Origin: an uncultured Ramlibacter sp.
GTDB taxonomy: Bacteria; Pseudomonadota; Gammaproteobacteria; Burkholderiales; Burkholderiaceae_C
Direction of reading: 5' to 3'
Assembly (NCBI RefSeq): GCF_936925435.1
Contig: NZ_CAKZHQ010000050.1
Location: 1-64,000 of the forward strand
Length of the DNA stretch: 64,000 nucleotides
Shown in pieces: positions 37,399 to 47,492 of this stretch. The number at the start of each line of letters is the position of its first letter. Position 1 is the stretch's first letter. Below the pieces are notes generated by a model. The model made no database searches, was not told the DNA's origin, and saw nothing but the letters and a program-made list of their open reading frames with translations. Both the position numbers and the translations under genes were made by a program.

Positions 37399-38031
37399 AT
37401 GCATCAACTCATCGCTCCTTTTTTAATAGCGTTATACGTCCAATCGGCGGGGGCTACGGGCATGGAAAGCCTGGAAAACTTCGTCAAGTCGGCAAGCAGC
37501 GGGCGCGCCGAGTTCAGCCAGGTGGTGACGGCCCCGGCGCGCGACGGCCAGGCCGCGCGCAGCAAGACCTCCAGCGGCAGCTTCGAGTTCGCCCGGCCCA
37601 ACCGCTTCCGTTTCATCTACAAGAAACCTTTCGAGCAGACCATCGTGGCCGACGGCCAGACCCTGTGGCTGCACGACGTGGACCTCAACCAGGTGACGGC
37701 GCGCAAGCAGGCCCAGGTGCTGGGCTCGACGCCGGCGGCCCTGATCGCCTCCGCGCCTGACCTGGGCGCCCTGCGCAAGGACTTCAACCTGGAGGCCGTG
37801 GCGGACAAGGACGGCCTGCAATGGGTGCAGGCCACGCCCAAGGCCAAGGACGGCCAGCTGGCCAGCGTGAAGGTGGGGTTCCGTGGCAACGAGTTGGCGG
37901 CGCTGGACATCCTGGACAGCTTCGGCCAGCGCTCGCTGATGACCTTCAGCAAGATGGAAACCAATGTCGCCGTGCCGGCCGAAGCCTTCCAGTTCAAGCC
38001 GCCGCAGGGCGCGACTGTCGTCAAACAGTAG
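37399..38031 (+). CDS. lolA: Outer-membrane lipoprotein carrier protein LolA, unusual signal peptide
   Basis: 210 residues. After the signal sequence the mature protein has the LolA pattern (SGRAEFSQVV, SGSFEFARPNRFRFIYKKP, ADGQTLWLHDVDLNQV, FGQRSLMTFS). The signal peptide MHQLIAPFLIALYVQSAGA lacks a Lys or Arg in the n-region. Its core and AGA cleavage motif fall within a copy of the dispersed repeat (37419-37460), suggesting the original leader was overwritten. No strong ribosome site precedes 37399. LolA shuttles lipoproteins across the periplasm, so export must still work if the gene is functional. Confidence 0.9.
   Translation: MHQLIAPFLIALYVQSAGATGMESLENFVKSASSGRAEFSQVVTAPARDGQAARSKTSSGSFEFARPNRFRFIYKKPFEQTIVADGQTLWLHDVDLNQVTARKQAQVLGSTPAALIASAPDLGALRKDFNLEAVADKDGLQWVQATPKAKDGQLASVKVGFRGNELAALDILDSFGQRSLMTFSKMETNVAVPAEAFQFKPPQGATVVKQ
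37419..37460 (+). repeat. Dispersed repeat copy D, encoding the LolA signal peptide core
   Basis: Plus-strand TTTTTTAATAGCG then GTCCAATCGGCGGGGGCTAC aligns with copy F (GATAGCG...GTCCATTGGACGGGGGCTAC) at roughly three of four positions. The reading frame gives PFLIALYVQSAGATG. Confidence 0.7.
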
Positions 38032-38877
38032 CTAGCCCAGCTCGAAGCTGGTGATGCCGTACATGCGGTCTAGCGGCAGCACGGGCGGTGAGCCGGTGTA
38101 CATGCGGGCCGTCTCGAACACCTTGGTCATGCCGTGCCGGCGGGCCAGCGCCAGGGCCGCGGCATTGGGTTCGGCGATGTCCAGGTAGAGCGGGTCCTGC
38201 GCCGGCACGCTGGTGGCCAGGGCCAGGTACAAGGCCTGGGCGGCCGCCTCGCTGTCCGCGAACAAGGGGCCGATCTTGTGGCCGCTGCGGCAGGGCCGCA
38301 CCAGACCGTAGCCCTGCAGACTGCCGTTGTTCACGAAGCCCAGCGCGCAGGCCTGGGGCTGTGCGATCCAGTCGCGCAGGAATTGCGCGCGGTCGTCCGG
38401 AAAGAAGGGCGCGTCGTAGCCGCGCACGGTCTCGAACGGCAGGCTGTCCAGCGGCACGATGCGGGGGTCGATGGCCGCACCGGCCAGGCCTCGGCCCTCA
38501 TAGCGCGCATTGCGCCAGGCCATGCGAAAGCCCGACTTGCGGTAATTGGCCTGCTGCGCCGGCACGCCGTCCAGGCCGACCTGACGCCCCGCCAGCCTGG
38601 CCATGCCGGCTTGCCACAGCTGCCAGCCCAGGCCCTGACCACGCACGTCCGGCAGCACGATGTACAGACCCAGGAAGCCGGCGCCGGTGCCATAGCGCAC
38701 CACCGAGATGGCGGCCACCGGCCGGCCGCCCTGCTCACCCACCAGAAAGCCTTCGGGGTCGGCGGCGTGGAAGGTCTGACCATCGTGCAGGCCGGGATTC
38801 CAGCCTTCCTGCGCCGCCCACTCGATGGCCTGCGCCATGTCCGCGCTGCCCATGGTCCGGATGCGCAGCGGCGCCAT
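38032..38877 (-). CDS. GNAT family N-acetyltransferase
   Basis: 281 residues from the ATG at 38877 (MAPLRIRTM). The acetyl-CoA loop is VLPDVRGQGLGWQLW in the N-terminal half; the C-terminal half looks like a second, degenerate GNAT-like region. Substrate unknown. It converges with lolA (stops adjacent) and begins one base after the small membrane protein gene ends. Confidence 0.82.
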   Translation of the reverse strand: MAPLRIRTMGSADMAQAIEWAAQEGWNPGLHDGQTFHAADPEGFLVGEQGGRPVAAISVVRYGTGAGFLGLYIVLPDVRGQGLGWQLWQAGMARLAGRQVGLDGVPAQQANYRKSGFRMAWRNARYEGRGLAGAAIDPRIVPLDSLPFETVRGYDAPFFPDDRAQFLRDWIAQPQACALGFVNNGSLQGYGLVRPCRSGHKIGPLFADSEAAAQALYLALATSVPAQDPLYLDIAEPNAAALALARRHGMTKVFETARMYTGSPPVLPLDRMYGITSFELG

Positions 38878-38878
38878 C

Positions 38879-39238
38879 TCAGATCTCGCGGGTGATCTTC
38901 TCGAGCTGCTTGCGCTCGATGAATTCGTCCATGCGCGAGAGCAGGCGCCACCATTCGCTGCCGTCCTCGCGGTAGACCCGCATGGCGCCGGCGCGCACCA
39001 GGATCTTGCGCAATTCGTCGTCTTCAAAGCCGCCCAGGTGTGCCCTGAGGGTCTCGAAGGAGCGGTCGGTGAAGCTCTTGTGGCTGAGGAAATGCCGGGC
39101 GGTGGACTCCGCCATGAACTCGGTCTTGTGCTGCTGCTCCAGCATGCGCTGCTGGTGGGCGAACTGCTGGCGATTGAGCAGAAAGCTGATGCCGCCGCCG
39201 ATCAAGGCGCCCAGCAAGGCGGAGAGGGCTGATTCCAT
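38879..39238 (-). CDS. Small membrane-anchored protein with coiled coil, unknown function
   Basis: 119 residues. A single N-terminal hydrophobic segment rich in Gly and Ala (ALSALLGALIGGGISFLL) is followed by a Gln-rich helix (RQQFAHQQRMLEQQ) and a charged C-terminal domain. I do not recognise a family. It is transcribed away from rarA, with 25 bp between the starts, and runs directly into the GNAT gene. Confidence 0.7.
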   Translation of the reverse strand: MESALSALLGALIGGGISFLLNRQQFAHQQRMLEQQHKTEFMAESTARHFLSHKSFTDRSFETLRAHLGGFEDDELRKILVRAGAMRVYREDGSEWWRLLSRMDEFIERKQLEKITREI

Positions 39239-39263
39239 GATGGCCGGACTATAAACTCAGCAC

Positions 39264-40571
39264 GTGGCGAAGTCCTCCCCCTCTACCCATCCCCCCCTGG
39301 CCGAACGCCTGCGCCCCCAGACCCTGGGCGAGGTGATCGGCCAGCAGCACCTGCTGGGCGAGGGCATGCCGCTGCGCATCGCCTTCGAGTCCGGCCAGCC
39401 GCACAGCTGCATCCTGTGGGGGCCTCCGGGCACCGGCAAGACCACCATTGCGCGCCTGATGGCCGATGCCTTCGATGCCCAGTTCATCACCATCAGCGCG
39501 GTGCTGGGCGGGGTCAAGGACATCCGCGAGGCGGTGGAGCAGGCCCAGGTGGCGCAAGGGATCATGGGATCCGAAGGCCGACGCACCATCGTCTTCGTCG
39601 ACGAGGTCCACCGCTTCAACAAGAGCCAGCAGGACGCCTTCCTGCCGCATGTGGAGTCGGGGCTGTTCACCTTCATCGGCGCCACCACCGAGAACCCGTC
39701 CTTCGAGGTCAACTCCGCCCTGCTGTCGCGCGCCGCCGTCTATGTGCTGCAGCCGCTGGCCGAGGAGGACCTCAAGCAGATCGTCGCCAAGGCCCAGGCC
39801 ATCGACGCCGTGCCGCCCATCGAGGCGTCGGCGATCGACCGGCTGGTGGCCTATGCCGACGGCGATGCCAGGCGTTTGCTCAACACGCTGGAGACCCTTG
39901 CCGTCGCCGCCAGCAGCGAAAAGCTGGCCGAGGTGACGGATGTCTGGCTGCTGCGCGTGCTGGGCGAGCGCATGCGCCGCTACGACAAGGGCGGCGAGCA
40001 GTTCTACGACACCATCAGCGCCCTGCATAAAAGCGTGCGCGGTTCCGACCCCGATGCATCGCTGTACTGGTTTGTGCGCATGCTCGACGGCGGTGCCGAT
40101 CCGCGCTACATGGCGCGCCGCCTGGTGCGCATGGCCAGCGAGGACATAGGCCTGGCCGATCCGCGTGCTCTGCGGCTGGCGCTGGACGCGGCCGAGACCT
40201 ACGAGCGCCTGGGCACGCCCGAGGGCGAGCTGGCCCTGGCGCAGTGCGTGCTCTATCTGGCGGTGGCGCCCAAATCCAACGCGGCCTACACCGCCTTCAA
40301 CGAGGCCAAGGCCCTGGTCAAGAAGGATGGCACGCGGCCCGTGCCCATGCATCTGCGCAATGCGCCCACCAAGCTGATGAAGGACCTTGATTACGGCAAG
40401 GACTACCGCTATGCCCACAGCGAGGAGGGTGGTTTCGCGGCCGGCGAAAACTATTTCCCCGAGGGCATGGCCGCGCCGCAGTTCTACCGGCCGGTCGAGC
40501 GCGGCCTGGAAATCCGCATCGCCGACAAGCTGCGCGAACTCAAGCGGCTCAACGGCCAGCAGGACCGGTAA
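39264..40571 (+). CDS. rarA: Replication-associated recombination protein A (MgsA/RarA)
   Basis: 435 residues from a GTG start at 39264. AAA+ motifs: Walker A GPPGTGKTTI, Walker B TIVFVDEVHRF, sensor IGATTENPSFEVN, and the C-terminal MgsA-type tetramerisation domain (GEQFYDTISALHKSVRGSDPDA). It acts at stalled replication forks. In many relatives lolA and rarA are neighbours; here two genes lie between them. Confidence 0.95.
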   Translation: MAKSSPSTHPPLAERLRPQTLGEVIGQQHLLGEGMPLRIAFESGQPHSCILWGPPGTGKTTIARLMADAFDAQFITISAVLGGVKDIREAVEQAQVAQGIMGSEGRRTIVFVDEVHRFNKSQQDAFLPHVESGLFTFIGATTENPSFEVNSALLSRAAVYVLQPLAEEDLKQIVAKAQAIDAVPPIEASAIDRLVAYADGDARRLLNTLETLAVAASSEKLAEVTDVWLLRVLGERMRRYDKGGEQFYDTISALHKSVRGSDPDASLYWFVRMLDGGADPRYMARRLVRMASEDIGLADPRALRLALDAAETYERLGTPEGELALAQCVLYLAVAPKSNAAYTAFNEAKALVKKDGTRPVPMHLRNAPTKLMKDLDYGKDYRYAHSEEGGFAAGENYFPEGMAAPQFYRPVERGLEIRIADKLRELKRLNGQQDR

Positions 40572-40649
40572 AGCAGAGACGCCTCTCTAAAACTGCGCGA
40601 AGAGGGAAAACCCCGCCAAGGGAATGCTTTTGCAGTCAGTTCCCGTCGC

Positions 40650-40698
40650 TACAATCGCCCCCACAAACCCGCCCATGGAGCAGCTTGGCGGGTTTTTT
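40650..40698 (+). promoter_or_regulatory. Possible promoter and immediate terminator ahead of livH
   Basis: TACAAT at 40650-40655 resembles a -10, with TTGCAG (40630-40635) as a short-spaced -35. About ten bases downstream AAACCCGCC (40665-40673) pairs with GGCGGGTTT (40687-40695) around a 13-base loop and runs into TTTTTT (40693-40698). The hairpin may simply end the rarA transcript, or it may act as an attenuator for the liv operon, whose first ATG is 110 bp further on. Confidence 0.6.
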
Positions 40699-40808
40699 GC
40701 TAGCTGGATGGGGGATTCATGAGATCCGCCGCCGGCGACAGGGCCGGGGTCAACAGCGCCCCGGGCCAACCTGGCTGGCAAGGCCGGTCAAAAACACGGA
40801 GAAGCAAT

Positions 40809-41738
40809 ATGGAAATCCTGCTGCAACAGATCATCAACGGTCTGGTTCTCGGCAGCATGTATGCCTTGGTAGCGTTGGGCTACACCATGGTGTACGGCAT
40901 CATCAACCTGATCAACTTTGCGCACGGCGAGGTGCTCATGGTGGGTGCGCTCACCAGCTGGGCGATCATCGTGACCATGCAGGAGGCCATGCCCGGCGCG
41001 CCGGGCTGGATCATCCTGATCATCGCGATGGTGATCGCCTGCGTGGTCGCCGCGGCGCTCAATTTCGTCATCGAGAAGGTGGCCTACCGGCCGCTGCGCA
41101 ACAGCCCCAAGCTGGCGCCATTGATCACCGCCATCGGCATGTCCATCCTGCTGCAGACGCTGGCCATGATCATCTTCAAGCCCAACTACAAGCCCTATCC
41201 CACGCTGCTGCCAGCTGCGCCCCTGAACATCGGCGGTGCGGTGATCACGCCCACCCAGATCATGATTCTGGGCCTGACGGCGGTGTCGCTGGCCGTCCTG
41301 ATGTACCTGGTCAACTACACCAAGCTGGGCCGAGCGATGCGCGCCACCTCGGAGAACCCGCGGGTGGCCGCGTTGATGGGCGTCAAGCCCGACACGGTGA
41401 TCTCGGCCACCTTCATCATTGGCGCGGTGCTGGCCACCATCGCCGGCGTGATGTACGCCTCCAACTACGGCACGGTGCAGCACACCATGGGCTTCCTGCC
41501 CGGCCTCAAGGCCTTCACCGCGGCGGTGTTCGGCGGCATCGGCAACCTGGCCGGCGCGGTGGTCGGCGGCATCCTGCTGGGGCTGATCGAGTCGATCGGC
41601 TCGGGCTACATCGGCTCGCTGACCGGCGGGGTGCTGGGCAGCCACTACTCCGACATTTTCGCTTTCATCGTGCTGATCATCATGCTGACCCTGCGCCCCT
41701 CGGGCTTGCTGGGTGAGCGGGTGGCGGACCGGGCTTGA
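40809..41738 (+). CDS. livH: Branched-chain amino acid ABC transporter permease LivH
   Basis: 309 residues from the ATG at 40809 (MEILLQQIINGLVLG), preceded by GGAGAAG. The LivH pattern is clear: GSMYALVALGYTMVYGIINLINFAHGE at the start and GLKAFTAAVFGGIGNLAGAVVGG near the end, with about eight helices. It is first of livH-M-G-F; no substrate-binding protein gene is adjacent. Confidence 0.95.
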   Translation: MEILLQQIINGLVLGSMYALVALGYTMVYGIINLINFAHGEVLMVGALTSWAIIVTMQEAMPGAPGWIILIIAMVIACVVAAALNFVIEKVAYRPLRNSPKLAPLITAIGMSILLQTLAMIIFKPNYKPYPTLLPAAPLNIGGAVITPTQIMILGLTAVSLAVLMYLVNYTKLGRAMRATSENPRVAALMGVKPDTVISATFIIGAVLATIAGVMYASNYGTVQHTMGFLPGLKAFTAAVFGGIGNLAGAVVGGILLGLIESIGSGYIGSLTGGVLGSHYSDIFAFIVLIIMLTLRPSGLLGERVADRA

Positions 41739-41751
41739 GGAGGACATCACC

Positions 41752-42855
<1,104 letters not shown>

Positions 42856-42865
42856 GGAGAACACC

Positions 42866-43686
42866 ATGGCAGAAACAGTTCTCCGCGTCGCCGGAATCTC
42901 CAAGCGCTTCGGCGGCCTGCAGGCCTTGTCGGACGTGGGCCTGACCATCGAGCGTGGCCAGGTCTACGGCCTGATCGGCCCCAACGGCGCCGGCAAGACC
43001 ACCTTCTTCAACGTCATCACCGGCCTGTACACGCCCGACAGCGGGACTTTCGAGCTGGCGGGCAAGCCCTACAAGCCCACGGCTGTGCACGAGGTGGCCA
43101 AGGCCGGCATCGCCCGCACTTTCCAGAACATCCGCCTGTTCTCGGACATGACGGCGCTGGAAAACGTGATGGTCGGCCGCCACATCCGCACCCACTCGGG
43201 CCTGCTGGGCGCCATCTTGCGCACCCCCGGCTTCAAGAAGGAAGAGGCGGCCATTGCCAAGCGCTCGCAGGAGCTGCTGGACTACGTGGGCATCGGCAAG
43301 TACGCCGACTACAAGGCCCGCACCCTGTCGTACGGCGACCAGCGCCGCCTGGAGATCGCCCGCGCCCTGGCCACAGACCCGCAGCTGATCGCGCTGGACG
43401 AGCCGGCCGCCGGCATGAACGCCACCGAGAAGGTGATGCTGCGCGAGCTGATCGACCGCATCCGCAAGGACAACCGCACCATCTTGCTGATCGAGCACGA
43501 CGTCAAGCTGGTGATGGGTCTGTGCGACCGCGTCACCGTGCTCGACTACGGCAAGCAGATCGCGCAAGGCACGCCCTATGACGTGCAGAAGAACGAGAAA
43601 GTCATCGAAGCCTACCTGGGACAAAACCACACCCAGGCGGCCGGCGCCGGCGGCCCGGCCGCGGCAGCCCTGAGCGGAGAAGAACA

Positions 43687-43690
<4 letters not shown>
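42866..43690 (+). CDS. livG: Branched-chain amino acid ABC transporter ATPase LivG
   Basis: 274 residues. Walker A GPNGAGKTT, signature LSYGDQRRLEIARAL (LivG-type), Walker B LIALDEPAAGMN and switch EHDVKLV. A C-terminal Ala/Gly-rich tail follows the normal end. Its stop overlaps the livF start by four bases (ATGA). Confidence 0.95.
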
Positions 43691-44403
<713 letters not shown>

Positions 44404-44408
44404 GCTTT

Positions 44409-44996
44409 CTAGTACCTGTAGCGCAGGCCCAGGCTGGTCGAGCGCACCGCGTCGCGGCCGCTGCCGGCAAATCGCAGGTCGTGGCTGTCCCAGCCCAGGG
44501 TGGCCGACAGCTTGGGTGTGAAGTCGTAGCTGACACCGGCGCCGTAGGACAGGCCGAAACCGTTTTCCGAGCCGCCGGCCGCGCCGCTGCCGGCGGCCGT
44601 CGAAGAGTCTGTGAAGCCATAGGTTGTGCCCAGCTTGCCGAACACGCCGAAGGCGCTGCCGCCCAAGGGCGCATTGCCCACCAGGCTGAGGTTCAGGCCC
44701 TGGACCTTGGTGCTGCCGCCGGCGCGGTCGACCCGGCCCATGTTGATGTAGCCCAGTTCCACACCCCAGAAGTTGCCCAGCATGCTGCCGGCATAGAGGT
44801 TGACCGAGTTGTCCTTTTCGTCGCAGGGGAACAGGGTGTTGCCGCAGCCGACGCGGTAGTCGGACTGGCCCAGGCTCAAGCCCAGGTAGCCGCGGCTCAA
44901 CGCCGGCCAGGCGGTGTTGGCTTCGCTCTGGGCCCAGGCGGGCGTGCCAGCGAGCAAGGCAAGGACACAACACAAGGCATGACGCTGCTGGGGCAT
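44409..44996 (-). CDS. Outer-membrane beta-barrel protein, probable
   Basis: 195 residues from the ATG at 44996, with GGGAG upstream. A signal peptide ending PAWAQ is followed by alternating hydrophobic strands ending in the aromatic C-terminus LGLRYRY, typical of outer-membrane barrels. Eight strands are plausible, giving an OmpA/OmpW-sized barrel. Two cysteines (GCGNTLFPCDE) could form a loop disulfide. Function unknown. It converges with livF. Confidence 0.75.
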   Translation of the reverse strand: MPQQRHALCCVLALLAGTPAWAQSEANTAWPALSRGYLGLSLGQSDYRVGCGNTLFPCDEKDNSVNLYAGSMLGNFWGVELGYINMGRVDRAGGSTKVQGLNLSLVGNAPLGGSAFGVFGKLGTTYGFTDSSTAAGSGAAGGSENGFGLSYGAGVSYDFTPKLSATLGWDSHDLRFAGSGRDAVRSTSLGLRYRY

Positions 44997-45090
44997 GGCG
45001 TACTCCCGTGGACGGATGTCACCACTGTACGCCCTGCTTACACGCTCAGCTGTCAGAAAACCGCACAGCCAGCACAGCTTGTGGTGCCGG

Positions 45091-45150
45091 GGCGCTCCTT
45101 TTTCAGGAGCGCCTGGGGCAATCAAGACGGGGGCTGAGGGCCGAAAACCC
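45091..45150. repeat. Perfect hairpin and degenerate repeat copy G
   Basis: GGCGCTCCT (45091-45099) pairs exactly with AGGAGCGCC (45105-45113). It is followed by GCGCCT...ATCAAGACGGGGGCTGAGGGCCG, which shares the block order of repeat copy F in diverged form, then AAAACCC...GGGTTTT. This fills the gap between the barrel gene and the M20 peptidase gene. Confidence 0.45.
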
Positions 45151-45164
45151 CTGGAAACTGGGTT

Positions 45165-46448
45165 TTACAGGGCTTTGCCGGAGGCGATTTCCATGACCAT
45201 GCGTGTTGCCAGATACAGACGCGGCTGGATGGAGTCGATCAGCACGTACTCGGCGTTGGTGGAATGGGCGCCGAAACCCCGCAAACCAAAGCGTTCAATC
45301 ACCGGCGCCTTGGTCTGCAATGCGGCAAACGCCGCGTCGGTGCCGCCGCCTTCGGGCTCGGGGTCGACCACCAGGTTCATGGCCAGTTCCTTGTAGATGC
45401 GCTGGGCGTGCACGGCCAGGGCGCGCGAGGCGGCCGTGGCTTCCAGCGGCGGGCGCCGGTTCTCGATGGTCACCGTGACTTCCGACTCGGGCAGCAGCTT
45501 GGTCTTGATGCGTTCGGCGATCTGCTTTTCCAGGCCGGCCAGATCGGCCACCTTGAGCAGGCGGATGTCGGCCCAGGCCTGGGCGCCCGGCGGGATCATG
45601 TTGCGCACCACACCGGCCCTGGACATGGTCCAGTTCATCTTCAGGCCGCGCGCCGGCACCGACAGGTCGCGCAGTTGCAGCAGCTGGTGCGATAGCTCAT
45701 ACAAGGCATTGACGCCGTGTTCGGGCGCGCCGCCCGCGTGCGAGGCCCGGCCCTTGACGCTGAGCGTGGCCAGGGCGATGCCGCTGGTGGCCAGGGCGAT
45801 CTTGTCGGACTCGGTGCGCGAGGCCTCGAAGGACATCACGGCATCGTGCTCGGCGCCGGCCTGGGACAGCCACTTGCGCGCGGCCGGCGAGCTGATCTCC
45901 TCGTCGCCGTTGACCATCACCGTGAGCGTGCCGTAGTCGCGCACGTTCAAGGCCTTGAGCATGGCCACCGTGTGCAGGATGACGGCCACGCCCTGCTTGT
46001 CGTCCGAAATGCCCAGTCCGTAGGCCTTGTTGCCGTCGATGCGCCAGGGCTGCTGGGCCAGCATGCCGGCCGGGTAGACCGTGTCCATGTGGGCGATCAG
46101 CAGGATCTTCTTCGTGCCCGTGCCCTTGAAGCTGGCGCGCACCGTGCGGCCGATCGCCTCGGGCTTTTCCGGCGTGTCCTCCATGCGGTAGGTGTCGGCA
46201 GCGGTCGGCTCCATGAACACCACTTCGGCGCCCAGGGCCTTGAGGCGTTCGGCGATGAAGGTCGAGGCCTTGTCCAGGCCGGCGCGGTTGGTGCTGCCGG
46301 TCTCGATTTCGACCAGGGTCTTGAGGGTCTCCAGCAGCTTGGGTTGCTCGCTGGCTGCCAGGGTCTGCACCGGGGCAACGGGCTGGGCGAAGCTGGCGGC
46401 GCAAAAGGCCAGGGCAGCCAGGGGCAGGGCGATGTGTTTGACGTGCAT
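45165..46448 (-). CDS. Periplasmic M20 metallopeptidase (glutamate carboxypeptidase-like)
   Basis: 427 residues with a cleavable signal peptide (ALAFCAASFA). Zinc-binding and catalytic motifs: LIAHMDTVYP, GISDDKQGVAV and NGDEEISSP, as in carboxypeptidase G2. It would remove a C-terminal amino acid, often glutamate, from a conjugate in the periplasm. It starts 10 bp after a Bug-type binding protein gene; the pair may cleave and take up one substrate. Confidence 0.87.
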   Translation of the reverse strand: MHVKHIALPLAALAFCAASFAQPVAPVQTLAASEQPKLLETLKTLVEIETGSTNRAGLDKASTFIAERLKALGAEVVFMEPTAADTYRMEDTPEKPEAIGRTVRASFKGTGTKKILLIAHMDTVYPAGMLAQQPWRIDGNKAYGLGISDDKQGVAVILHTVAMLKALNVRDYGTLTVMVNGDEEISSPAARKWLSQAGAEHDAVMSFEASRTESDKIALATSGIALATLSVKGRASHAGGAPEHGVNALYELSHQLLQLRDLSVPARGLKMNWTMSRAGVVRNMIPPGAQAWADIRLLKVADLAGLEKQIAERIKTKLLPESEVTVTIENRRPPLEATAASRALAVHAQRIYKELAMNLVVDPEPEGGGTDAAFAALQTKAPVIERFGLRGFGAHSTNAEYVLIDSIQPRLYLATRMVMEIASGKAL

Positions 46449-46458
46449 GTGTTCTTTC

Positions 46459-47430
46459 TCAGTCCACCTTGGCGCCCGAGGCCTTGACGACCTTCTCGTA
46501 CTTGGCCAGTTCGGCCTTCATGAAGGCAGCGAACTCCTCGGGCGTGCTGGTCACCGGCTCGGCCAGCAGCGTGGCGAAGCGGCTCCTGGCCTCGGGCGAC
46601 TGCAGTGCCGCCACGAAGGCCTGGTTGAGTTTGGCCACCACCGCCGGCGGCGTGCCTGCCGGCGCCACCAGGCCCCACCAAGTGTCGATGGAAAAGCCCT
46701 TGAGCGTGGCCGCCACCGGCGGCACGCCCGGCAGGCTGGGCGACGCGCCCAAGGTGGTGACGGCCAGTGCCTTGAGCTTGCCGCTGCGGATGTTGGGCGC
46801 GGCCGTGGCCAGGTTGTCGAAGTTGAAATCGACCTGGCCTGCCAGCAGGGCCAGCTGGGCCGGGTTGCCGCCGTTGTAGGGGATGTGCAGGGCGAAGATG
46901 CCGGCATCGCGCTTGAACATCTCGCCGGCCAGGTGGCCGGCGCTGCCGTTGCCGCCGCTGCCGTAATTGAGCTTGGCCGGGTTGGCCTTGGCGTAGGCGA
47001 TCAGGTCGGCCAGGCTGTTGATCTTCAGGCGCGTGGCGGTCTCGGCGTTCATGACCAGCACGTTGGGCACGCGCACCATCTGCGTGATGGCAGCGAAGTC
47101 CCTGGTGACGTCGTAGGGCATCTTGCTGAACAGCCAGGGATTGATGGCATGGGTGGCAACCGCAGAGATTCCAATGGTCAGGCCGTCCGGCGCTGCCTTG
47201 GCCACCATGTCGGCGCCGATGTTGCCGCCACCGCCGGGCTTGTTGTCGATGATGACGGGCCCCAGCGAGTCCTTGACCCGCTCGGCCAGGATGCGGGCCG
47301 TGACGTCGATCGGGCCGCCGGCGCCGTAGGGAACGACCAGGCGGATCGGCCGCTGCTGCGCCCAGGCGCCGGTGGTCAGGAACACGGCCGCGGCCGCGAC
47401 GGAAGTCAGGAAGGTGTTTCTGCGGTTCAT
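46459..47430 (-). CDS. Bug/TctC family periplasmic binding protein
   Basis: 323 residues with a signal peptide ending GAWA. The Bug fold is recognised from PIRLVVPYGAGGPIDVTAR, IIDNKPGGGGNIGAD and the C-terminal PEEFAAFMKAELAKY. It binds carboxylates or related solutes. No Tct permease gene is beside it; tctB-tctA lie at 8859-10875, far away. The downstream M20 peptidase gene is probably co-transcribed. Confidence 0.9.
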   Translation of the reverse strand: MNRRNTFLTSVAAAAVFLTTGAWAQQRPIRLVVPYGAGGPIDVTARILAERVKDSLGPVIIDNKPGGGGNIGADMVAKAAPDGLTIGISAVATHAINPWLFSKMPYDVTRDFAAITQMVRVPNVLVMNAETATRLKINSLADLIAYAKANPAKLNYGSGGNGSAGHLAGEMFKRDAGIFALHIPYNGGNPAQLALLAGQVDFNFDNLATAAPNIRSGKLKALAVTTLGASPSLPGVPPVAATLKGFSIDTWWGLVAPAGTPPAVVAKLNQAFVAALQSPEARSRFATLLAEPVTSTPEEFAAFMKAELAKYEKVVKASGAKVD

Positions 47431-47492
47431 GCCCCAATTGTCCCGATTCGGCCGGCCGGCGCAGTGTGGTTGTCCCTTACCTGCTGCGCGCT

